Assembly (NCBI GenBank): GCA_036346255.1
Contig: CM070619.1
Coordinates: forward strand, 43,527,564 to 43,591,563
DNA length: 64,000 bases
From: Ampelocalamus luodianensis
Taxonomy: Eukaryota; Streptophyta; Magnoliopsida; Poales; Poaceae
Direction: 5' to 3'
Shown: positions 35,601 to 47,600 of the stretch, piece after piece
Layout of the letters: the number at the start of each line of letters is the position of its first letter
Position numbering within the stretch: position 1 is the stretch's first letter
Translations under genes and position numbers: made by a program
Notes under the pieces: model-generated
What the model saw: only the letters and a program-made list of their open reading frames with translations
The model's database searches: none
Told to the model about the DNA's origin: nothing

Positions 35601-38600
35601 TCACGTATATCATCATTACGGATTCGATCCCGCCTTGTGTGACCACATATCCACGGCAGCATCCTCATCTCCACTACACTCATCTTCTGTATATGTTGTC
35701 TTTTAGTCGCCCAACATTCTGCTCCATATAGCATCGCAGGTCTGATCGTCGTCCTATAGAATTTACCCTTTAACTTTTGAGGGATTTTTTTGTGACACAG
35801 GACACCCGATGCTTGGCGCCATTTCACCCACCCCACTCTAATCCGGTGGCTCACGTCTTCATCAATCTCGCCGTTCCACTATAGCATCGATCCCAAATAT
35901 CTAAATGTGTCCTTCCTAGGCACTACTTGTCCATCTAGACTAACATCTCCATCATCTGCCCTGACACCGCTGAAATCACATTTTATATACTCAGTTTCAG
36001 TCCTACTAAGTCTGAAGCCCTTTGATTCTAAGGTCTTCCTCCACATCTCCAGATTCCTATCGACACCTATCCTACTCTCATCAACTAACACTACATCATC
36101 AGCGAAAAGCATACACCAAGAGATATCTCGTGTTTGTCCCGTGTGACCTCATCCATCACTAGAGCAAAAACGTATTGGCTCAACGCTAACCCTTGGTGTA
36201 GTCCTATCTTAATAGGGAAGTCACCAGTATCACCACCATATGTTCTGACATTCGTCACAATGTCTTAGTACATATCCTTAATTAGGGTAACATACTTTAT
36301 TGGGACTTTTTTCCTTTGGAGCGCCCACCACAGGATCCTTCTTAGCACTTTGTCATAGGCTTTCTCCAAATCGATAAACACCATGTGAAGATCATTCTTT
36401 TGCTCCCTATACCTATCCATCAACTATCGTATCAAGAAAATCGCCTCCGTCGTCGACCTCCCAGGCAAAAAACCAAATTAGTTTGTCATCACGCTAGTCA
36501 CTCTTCTTAAACGGTGCTCGATCGCTCGCTCCCAAAGCTTCATTGTGTGGCTCATGAGCTTAATTCCTCTATAATTAGTATAACTTTGAATGTCTTCTTT
36601 ATTTTTGAAAATTGAGAATGTCTTCTTTATTTTTGAAAATTGGTACTAATGTGCTCCTCCGCCACTCGTTAGGCATCTTATTCGACCTAAAAATGCTATT
36701 GAACAAATTAGTTAGCCAAACAACCGCTACTTCTCCCAGGCATTTCCACACCTCGATAGGAATGTTATCAAGCCCCAACGCCTTACCCACTTTCATCCTT
36801 TTTAATGCCTCTCTTACTTCCGACTCCTGGATTCTTCGAACAAACTGCCTATCGGTGTCATCAAAAGCATCATCCAGTTCAATCATACTATCGTTATTGT
36901 CATGAACAGCTCGTCAAAGTACTCTCGCCACCTATCCTTGGTCTCATCGTCTTTCACCAAAAGTCTATTCGTGTCGTCTTTGATGCATTTAACTTGGTTG
37001 AAATCATGGTTATTAAGGCGGTAAGGCGAGGCGACTCACCCCCCTCACACCTTTTAAGCGGTAAGACGTGAGGCGAGGCGACGCCTTATGAATGGCGTAG
37101 GCGGCGGTCAAGCGGCCGGCGACAAGTTAAGCGTCGTCGATGGTGGAAGGCCACGAAGATCCTCTCGCCGCGCCGCCGCCCACCCCTCCCCGCCACCGCG
37201 CCTCGCCTCTCTTTTCCCTTGCCGGCCGAGCGCGTGTGCGTGCACCTCCTCATTCCCCCTGCCCGGCCGAGCGGCGAGGCCTTCGCCCGCACCGCCTCCT
37301 CAGTCCTCCCTCAGCGCCGCCTCCTCAGTCCTCCCGCTGCTCTCCCACAATGCCACCTCCTCCTTGCTCCTCTTCCACTGCGCCACCGACAACTAGGAGC
37401 TGAGGCCCAGATCTCGCGGTCGTGGTCGTGGCGACGAGCAGAGAGCAGCGACCACGGTGACGCAGTGATGAAGAGGAGTGACTACGACGGCTTCGGCAAA
37501 CAGCAACCACAGTGGCGGCGATAGTAACGACGAGAGGCAAGACGGCGGCTTAGGTTAGCTCTCCCTCTCCCCTTTGATCCAGATTTGGGTTTGGAGGTGG
37601 TTAACGCGAATCCGGTAACGAATAGATGGACTGGAGACAGGCGACGGGAGCGGGCGACAGAAGACGGGCAACGGCAAGGCGACGGGCGACGGTAAGGCAG
37701 GGCGACGCCTCAACCCTGAGTTGTGCCTTACCGCTTAGGCGTCGCTTAAGCGACGCCTTAAAAACCATAGTTGAAATCTCTCGTCCTCCTTTCTCGAAGT
37801 TTAGCCATCTTGTAGACATCCTTCTCGCCCTCCTTTGTACTTAGCTTCTGGTAAATTTCCTCATAGGCCTTGTCTCGTGCCTCACTCACCGCTTTCTTTG
37901 CCTTCTTTTTTGCTGCTTTGTATTTCTGTACGTTGTCGTCGCTCCTATCATGAAGCATATGCTTGTAGCATGCCTTCTTCTCCTCGATAGCCTTTTGCAC
38001 TTTCTCATTCCACCACCACGTGTCTTTAGGTTCGCATCTTGTAACTCGGGTCACTCCAAGCACCTCCGTAGCTACCTTTCTAATGCGAGATGCCATCTCT
38101 ATCCACATACTATTTGCTTCTCCCACATTCCATATCCCTTCCGCGATCATCCTCTCCTTAAACGCCTGTGAGACGTCCCCTTTGAGTTTCCACCATTTCG
38201 TCCTCGTGGCTCTGGCGACCTTAGCCTGTCGAACCCGTGTCCTAAAACAGAAGTCGGAGACTACCAACTTATGTTGCTAGACAACACACTCCAGGAATAA
38301 TCTTACAGTCTATGCAGGCTCGTTTGTCCTCCCTCCTAACAAAGACAAAATCGACTTGGCTAGAATGCTGACCACTACTAAAGGTATGGTGATGGGAAAA
38401 AAGGTGTAAGCTATCATGAGATCATAGATTACGACAAAGTTTAAGATATCTTCTCCTTCTTGGTTCCTATCACCATAACCAAAACCCCATGCACCCTTTG
38501 AAACCCCCCACTAGTTGTACCAATATGACCATTGAAATCGCCTCCTGAGAAAAGCTTCTCACTATTAGGCACACTTCTAACCATGTCATCTAGGTCTTCA

Positions 38601-41600
38601 CAAAAATGCCTCTTAGCGACCTCATCTAGACCTACTTGAGCAACATATGCACTAACAACATTCAAAACCAAGTCGCCAAAGATTAGCTTGACTAGGATAA
38701 TCCTATCCCCCTGTCTCCTCACGTCAACAACTCCGCTCTTACGATGCTTATCGATTAAGATGCCCACTCCATTCCTGTTTCGTTCTGTTCCAGTATACCA
38801 CAACATATAGCCAGTATGCTCCACCTCCTTCGCCTTCTGACCCATCCATTTAGTCTATTGAACGCACAAGATATTTACACGTCTCTTAATCGCCGTATCA
38901 ACTAACTCTCTTAACTTACCTGTTAAGGACCCTACATTCCAACTACCCAGACGGATCTTACTCTACTCAGCTAGCTTCCTTGCCTCTCGCACTCATCGAG
39001 TAAAGTGCGAAGACCCTTACACATTTTCCACTACATCCGAGCGACGACATAGCGTGTCACTAAGGGGGTGACGTCCCAACCCTTGCTCATTTATCACCAC
39101 ACCTGGGTTCCGATATGGCGCATCGCTAAGAGGGTTACGCCCCAACGAATTAACAATTGCTTGCTTCAGCAAATATTAACCAATGCATGTAGTTTTCCAT
39201 GTGCCAACTGCCAAACATATGGAGAGCCCACGAAAGAATATTTTGGAAATATCACAAATATAAGGAGAAATTACACAAAGATAATAAACATAACCATGAT
39301 GCAAAAGCATACAGTGAAGGCATCTGAAAATTCAAATAACCTTCTAAAAGGGTAAGGATAAAATTTAATAGTATGGTATTATAAAGTTAGACGTACTCTC
39401 AAAGAAGTCTATAGCCCAATCATTAAGAGATTCCATCATCAATGGCCATAAGCTCCACATGTCCAACGAAATCGTTGGTGAGAAAAATGTCATATAGGAG
39501 ACAATTTCCAGGACTTCTTCGTAAACATCTACCAAGGAATGGGATAAAATAAGTGTCTGAACAAAAAGGAACAAAACAAATCATAAGAAATAATTACTAC
39601 AAACACAATGTCAGCAGAAGAACCCATAACCCTGTAGCTATGCTGATCACATTATCTTAATTCGGAAAATTTCCTTAACTAGGCAGTGTAGCCAATTCTA
39701 ACTTCAGCTAGTTTCTGAAAAGGACAAGGTATATTTGGAAGCATTTCTGTCCACAAAAATTGCTTGTATTGTACTTTCTAAGTCACAACTGCATGTGTAA
39801 TCTTTGTAAAATAAACACTTGTGTAATCAAGCATACTTTATAACTTAAGGAAAAGAATTCACTTTTAGCACCCACAACCTCTTAATTGCCAAAATCCCAA
39901 GAAAGTTTGGTTATCTTTCCAACATAGGGTTTTTTAGTCCGAAATCTTCTGTTTAGTTTTTTATAATCTAACACAAATTCAAAAAGATACCCTTCTCCCC
40001 CTCCAACACTACAATCTTAAGCGTAGAAGCATCTGAAAACCATCCTTGAACAGTACAATACCTTGACCATCGGAAGTCAACATTCTGCGCATTATAGGCA
40101 ACAAAGTTGGCTCGATTTGGATAAAGAGATGTGGGAGACTGCTAACAGACTCAAGAATTGTGCTTATGGCTCGTAAACAACCAACAGCTGCCAAAGCACC
40201 AGAATCGTCAGCTTCATCATCAGCTTCTGAACTAGCCATACATCTCCAGAAGGCAGCAGCCTATCAAAAGTAATAAGCAAAATGTTTTACCAAGGCAGAA
40301 CAAAATAATAGAAAGCTTAAAACTACAGAAAGATGAACACACCAAATTCTGGCACAATCCTAGTGCATATGGTGCCATCTCTTCCCCAAATTTATCAACA
40401 ATGGTTTCGAGCGTGAACACAAGGTCCTCATTCTCAACTTCAAGCATCAGTTTAAAAAACTCTGCAGTGTGTGATCAGCCAATGGATTAATCTACCATCA
40501 AATCACAAGTTTAAAAAAAATTATGCACAACACTTTTTGCATACCATCAAGGAGTTGAGGAAGTATAGGTCGGATCTCGTTCAGATCTGCATAGGCAAAT
40601 TATAGTCAATTATTTGCAGTAATGCCCATAATTTAGTAGGAATTTAAGGTATTTAGCAGATAAATTTTGCCTTTGCATGCTTCAACAAAAGAACGAAGTG
40701 CAAAGACTGAATCAACCCGGACAGGAAGATCTGGATCACGCATTCCAGCAACGATACAGTGCATAGCTTTCCGAAAATTGTCCTGGTCTGAGAAGTTGAT
40801 ATGTGCATACTGCCCAGCAACCCATGCTGCCTATTAGATAGAATAGGTCAGATTGATGCCATAAAGAACAGAATCAACTAGAATTCCACAAGCGCACAAA
40901 GAACGACTTTAACAAGCACATAGATATTCACCCAGTAGAGAAAATAGTAATTGTCTAGATCGAATTTGATGGTCCAGTGGAGGGGAAAAAACTGCTTAGC
41001 TTAAAACTACAGCTAAGATTTTATTATATGCCACTGAAAAGTATAGATATTTCATATTTGGTATCTATCATGGCAAACTTTGGAATTGCATTATACTCTA
41101 AACTGAATTTAATCTTTTACATGCCAATATCGACCAATGAATGACTCATATTTCCCTAAAGTGACCATAATACAAATGAAAAACTTTCATATTTCATAAT
41201 ACTCGTTCATGGTGCAAAAATGCATCCACAGTAACAAGGAAGCAAGCAAAATTAACTTTCAGGGTACTCTACCTTTGCACGCAAGTGTCCAACACGACTA
41301 TTGAACTCGGGAAAGACATGTTGGACGAGCATACGCTCGAGCTCAGATTTATATGGATCAGTTTGCTTCAGCTTATCACATAATGTCCCAATAGCAAGAA
41401 GTGCACCATCTTTTTGGCGATATGGCTTGACTTCAGCGGATGCCTCATCATATCTGTTGAGTATTCATCAATTAGAAAGTGTACACAGTTGACAAAGACA
41501 ATACAAATGACAAACAAAACGTACCTCCTGAATATATCCACAATGAAATGGATAAACTTTTGGAGGTTGAATTTTCCTCGTTTTCTTACCAATTCACTCA

Positions 41601-44600
41601 CGAAATCCATAGCAGCTGTTCGAGGACTGTACAAATCTTCAATAATATCTACACATAAATAACAATATTATAAGTAAAAAAGCCCATGCTATTGAACTGA
41701 GACAGAAACAAAGGGCATATAGGTCATTATGAGTAAATAGCCAACTCTAATTAAGACAGAAATACAGAGGTCATGTAAATTCACCATAGCCCTTCCGAAC
41801 ATATTCATGAGGATCTTCATCCCATAACTTTTGGTCATTGTCATTGAAGCACATAAGTGGAAAAATTATCTCAAAAAGAATGATGTCGATTTGAGGCTGC
41901 ATCATCTGATACATACTGTTCTTTGTAACACTGCAACACACAAACTATGCAATTACTGATAAGCCTTCCAACATAATTTAAATTAGCCGAATAACTCAGG
42001 ATCAAAAGCAGGATATGGACAGCATAAATGAAGTCTGTACAAGCTTCGTGACCTAACAAAGTAATGGACACAACAACTGCACTAAAAGAAAATCACAAAG
42101 CCACAACTGAAATGGCCCTCAGAATAACTAGTCCTCCAAGGCACGCACGTATGGATTTCCACCTTTGTTGTTGCTCGCTTGAGCAGATGAGCCAAAGAGC
42201 CCATATGGGCAAATCTGTACCTAGCAAAGTAGGTTCTTTGGATCCTTAGCTTTTAAGAGCAAGGCAGCATGGTCAGTTTTTGTTTTCCTTGCTCAAAAAT
42301 TTGCTTTTGATGGTAAAATACGACTAACTTGCTCGGCAAATGTTATTTAAATGTAAAAAAGAGTTCTTTTCATGAGATTTCAGTGTGAGCAGCATGTAAC
42401 AATTTGGCTCCATGCATTGGGCAAGTTTATTAATGCTTTTATCACTAGCTTGTCCGGCAAAGTAAGATTTTGAGGACACTATCAGACACATTTCCTTGCC
42501 AATGCCAAGCAAGGTTAGTTGGACAGATGCCTGTCTAGGCCAAACAACCAAACAATCTCTGGTCAAATGCTACCAGTTAGATCCAAATTTCAACCAAGTG
42601 CAAGTATTACAACACAATGCCTATAGCACCAAGCACATGAGAAAGCTACAAATCGAGCAAAAAAGTCTCAATAATGATGGAGCAAGAATGCCACATGGTA
42701 TTTTAATGGAGCTGAACTCATTGGTAAACTATTGGGCACTGACACACTGTGTATGCATGCAGACAAACATATGCAGAGACAAATAAAGGATCAAACAAAG
42801 GGAGTAAGATGCTAGCAACACAAGACCACTTTACAAGCACAAAATGCTTCTGAAAATGATTTTTCCCCCATCTTTCAAACACAAACCTGTTGGTGAGGTA
42901 TTGAAGAATAAGATTGATAACCCTATCTGGCAAGTAGTCGCCAGTACGAATTGCATTCAGCAGCTGCAAGTGACATCCCAAAATTTTTCCAGCATAGTTC
43001 TTTTGAAACATTTGAGCAAAAGCTTTACTCTCTGGTTTCTGAAGCTTCAGATCACCAAATCTGTAAACAGTGAATGGAAAGGTAACAGATAGAACTATTA
43101 CCTAAGATAAAATTGGGCTTTATTGAATACTGACCGGGTGTACAGGCGGTTCAAGATATGGATTGTCCATTTCTTAACTTTCCACCAGCCCCAAGATTTC
43201 CTGATCTCAGGATCCAATGGTTGGCCTTCCACTGGAACTGGCCTCTCCAATAAGTTTATAAACAAAATCATCCATGCATTGAAGACATTTGGATCAAAGA
43301 GTTGCTTGGAATCTCCAACTACACAACATAAAGCAAGAAAGAAAAACAACTACATATGTAAACAAGTACAGGAAACAGTAATTGATAAGAAACGCTTTAT
43401 TAATTATTATAATAACCACATAACATACATAAATTGAAGACCAAAATATTTTGCATATCAGCTTGATCAAGTCAGCTACTTCAATTGGAGGATTGACAAT
43501 CTGCACAAGTTTGCTAAATATGCTTAGCAAGCAGGGAAAAGTTTCCTCTACAATGTGATATAAAGGTATCCTCTCTTCCTCAGACTTGAACCTTCAAAAT
43601 AAAAATGGAGATTGGAGGCATCAGTCAAGAACAGTACAACTGACAACGCAGAACTTCAAACACAAGATGCAATTATTTTTTTTTCCGAGGAGGGCACCAC
43701 AATAAGAAAACACAAAACGCTCAAGTTCTTTTTTCAGTGAGTGTATATACTATATAAGGTTGATTGTGATTCTGCCTTCTAACATTTCACACTTCCTTAA
43801 CTCGGGCTTAAGAAATTATAGCTTCCATGAATTTACCATTCCATCAGGATTTGACCATTAACTTTAAAACAGTTTAAAACTCATGAAAAGAAAAATCTCT
43901 ACGACTTACAAAAGTAAAATCACCGGCAATATGTAATGGCTAGTAACGAGCTGACGATGCACGGCAGCCAATGGTGTACAACAAGCAATGCAGACAACCA
44001 GTGCAGATGGCATGCCCTTATATATTTCCTTATTTTTTATTGAATCTCATTACCTTTGTTATTTTCTAAAATTTTCTAGTGTGATCCATAACGACAGATC
44101 ATATTTTTACAAAGATAACAAGCTCATAGATGACAAACAATGGCAAACCAGAGCAGGAAGGGGACACAGTTCAATGGAAAATCCCTGATATCCAAACTCT
44201 CCTTGAGTACATAACCAACTCCCAACAATGTAATTTATAGTATTAATGTATGATAGCTCATGTATACGAAATTCAGGCATCATGTTGCATCATGACATCA
44301 CTAAGCAACAACATAATTCAATTAGAGAGAACTTGTAGGTTATCTCTCTTGTTTTTTGCGCGAAATATGGGTTTTCTCTTTGTTATCCCTTACAAAAAAC
44401 ATAAAGAACAATATTCGACAAAGTTATACAGAAATATGTGAGGTCATTGTATACAATCAGAATAATACAACAAGAATGAAGCAAATAATGAAAGGAAAAA
44501 AAAACACAAATTCATGACAAAGGAAGCATTCAGATCAGAACAATACTTGCACAATGGGAAGAAGAAAAGGCAAAATAAATCAACTAGACATTAACAATGG

Positions 44601-47600
44601 TCAACAACAAGAATTAGTCTTAAACAAAGAAACAAAAGGAAACAGAATTACAAATCAATGAGCATACTCACTCGTATTTCCTGGCAAGAACCCTTAGCAC
44701 ATATAAAGCTCCAAAGATTTGATTTTGTGATTCTAGATTGTGTGTAACCCAATGAAGGAGACTTGGCCACTGCTCGGATAGTCTGAATGCATTATTGTTT
44801 TGATACTTTCTCCAAGCTGTGCTCTACAAAATAACCAATGAAAAGGTGTCTCAGCATGTCGATGAAGTGCTTTCATAAATAATAAGAAAGAACTGTAGAA
44901 TTTTCACAAGAGTGCACAGAATTTCAATTTCATTAAGAGAAATGTGCAGACAGGTACAACAATATTATAGTTCAAAACTGCTTGAGATGATACTTCTAGT
45001 CTTCTACTAAATAATTTACCCAAAATTACCTAAACAAACTAAACCATACAGGCATTAACGTTATGTTCTTGTGATTTGGAAACCAAATGCAGTATAATGT
45101 TATGAACTTTAGTTCATAACGGGTAAACACCGCCGGGAAGAAGGCCAGGTGTTGTTGGCTTAGTAGGATGAGAGATTAGACTATACACTGGGACGATAGA
45201 ACCTCGGAAGGCTATAGATTATTTATTTTTGCTTGGTTGATAATGGATACATGTTATCACTTTTATAGGGATGACCCGACTTGACCCCTAAGAAATAATC
45301 TCTAAGGGAACCTATCTCTAACAATCCAATCCAATAATAATTTGCCTAACTAATAGATAATACCAAACACCTAATAGATAGATTCCTAAATAATAAATCT
45401 TTTCTAATAATTGCCGAGACACACAAGGCATCACCTAGGGGTCTTGGCGCCTTGGTAGTGCTAGAGATAGTTTATTTTAATTCATCCCTCATACTAAAAG
45501 GGAACAGTATTATGGCAATCTCGGAAACACCGACACGCCGGCAAGGTGCCGTGTCCGTGTAAGGATACCTTGAAGTTGATAAGGATACCTTGAAGTTGAA
45601 TCATGTAACCTTCGAAGAACAAATAGCCGATTGTCTAACAAAGGGATTAGGAACCAAGAAGTGTTTGTCAGCATATGACAAGATGGGGATGATAGATATC
45701 TATCACCCATATTGAGGGGGGAGTGTTGAGTATATGGGCTTTAAGCCAGCTGGCCCGTGTGACCTATGTAATGTGTATGTATATGGTTGTGAGCAATAGT
45801 GAAGATACGAGTGAAAATACACACAAAACAACAAAAACCATCTGATTGCTAGCTCATAATGGTAATATACTGAAGGTGTTATCACCATGAATGCAAAAGC
45901 CAGTCACTAAAGTAAAAGTGTAAAACCTTTTACAACCATTGGCAAAATAAGAAATGTGGGCTGAAAAAAGCTATTTACCTTAATAGAGGGGGTACTTGAA
46001 CAATAAAACCTAGTATGTTCTCACGGACCATGGCCTTGTCACTTTCAGAAATTTTTTGGGACTCATCTATAGAAAAAATAATAATATAGATTTAAGTTAT
46101 TAGAAGGCATAAGCAAATCAATAGTCAACCACCAACCTCTACATACCGGGATCATTAGGAGACCAGTTCTTCGCAACAAAATTCTTGAAATGAATGCTTG
46201 CAACCTGTCGTACAGCCATATCACAACTTCCATCCACAATGATCTGTAACAATCTAACCAGATGTTGTGGAGTGTACTGGAACTGCAGGAATTGCAGAAG
46301 TATCAACACAATTGCTCAAAATCAAATGACAAATGGAAAGCATGGGAAAGTGCAATATATTATCTACGACAAACAATAAATAACTACTTTCTGATTTAGA
46401 TGTTGTTTTAGCTCCATGCACATAGAACAGGAGCTAATGGCCCTAGTTTCTGGCATATGTTTGCCCCTATTACTTGTATACGCATGTCTCTTGCTAAAAC
46501 GATATCTAATTTGGACTGGAGATGGTAAAAGTAAGTAACTAAGAAAACCTGGACAAGAATAAATCCTCTCCAGAATTAACCTTATCTTGTCGTTACTCTA
46601 GTATATTAGATTATTAGCTGGTGATACAGTGCACTACATTCCCTTCTGTGTCTTCAAATGAAGCAAATTACTAAGCATCACCATCATGACAACTGACAAG
46701 CCAGATCAGATACTGACACCGGACTTCTCAGGGGTTCAGAGAAAACGACATATACAACCACCGTAACAACATGAAAATATATAGAAGAAGATACAGATTT
46801 ATGTTTGGTGTTATGGCAAGTGGCAACACAGTCTCAAAGACATCGTTGAATTGAATGGACTAGCTCACAAAATAACATCGGACAAAACAGAGCATTGCGT
46901 GAATCCACATGTAATGCCTGCCCAGAGCACCATTTCAATTAATATATTCAAAGCATGCGCACTTGTGCAGTTCATTTAATATATATTGCCAAAAGAAAGT
47001 TAACAGCAGTTCTGCTCCGTTGCCACAGTTAAAAGAAAATAATTGGTCGAAAATTTACTATTACATAAACAGCACGGGTGAATATATATGATTGCTCATA
47101 TGCAAACCTCACTCTGACCCTCGGCAAATGCCACAAAGAAAAATGGCATTTTAAATAGAAAAGCGTAATAAAGAGATCATTTTTCCTCACAAGAATTTCT
47201 CATGTCAGAAACATTATGTTCCTTCTCACACAAAAAAAAAAGAGACAGAAAGAAACGCTATGTTCCACTAACATGGAGAAAAATTATGTCTTTGCGTATT
47301 TTTAGCTAACTAACGTATATGAATCTGTTGACTAGCTATAGTCTACTTGATTAAACAGTTAGTTAATTAGGCTACCAAGCCTTTTGGCATCACACCATAA
47401 ACTTAATCTGGCTCCTATCATTCTATCAACTCCAAATATTGCGTAGCCTCCAAAAGAGGAGACCACCGCAGAGACAACTTTCTTCAATGTTGCTTATTTA
47501 CGCATTTAATTCGCATACGAATACTTAAAGAATATCAGAAATACTTTGCGACGCTAACACTGAGGGGAAAAGGTCAAAATTTCGTATATTAATATATTTC

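Larger units (their letters stand above)
35152..39148 (-). mobile_element. RTE-type LINE, near full length, same orientation as host gene
   Basis: A perfect 14-bp target duplication ATTAACAATTGCTT flanks it (35,138-35,151 and 39,149-39,162). The 3' end, at the low coordinate, is a short (TTG)n tail preceded by the AACTTGTTTGGGACC and AAAGGCTTTG motifs typical of plant RTE elements. Without the later 764-bp insertion and its duplicated target it measures about 3.2 kb, close to a full-length RTE. Endonuclease and RT are both present, but the frame is broken in several places. Confidence 0.9.
33524..39396 (-). other. Intron 15 of the importin gene (5.9 kb), transposon-filled
   Basis: Lies between exon 15 (AIDFFE) and exon 16 (NILVPLDNYVSRG). 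Two-thirds of it is the RTE LINE at 35,152-39,148. A MITE-like repeat lies at 34,382-34,854. A short repeated phrase, GTGTCCTGTAGCAAA, occurs twice at about 34,029-34,076. Apart from these nothing is recognisable. Confidence 0.8.

Noticed and set aside
37088..37540. Host gene in the GC-rich block
   Set aside because: The block is bounded by inverted repeats and a 9-bp duplication inside a LINE. The frames overlap on both strands and lack domains.
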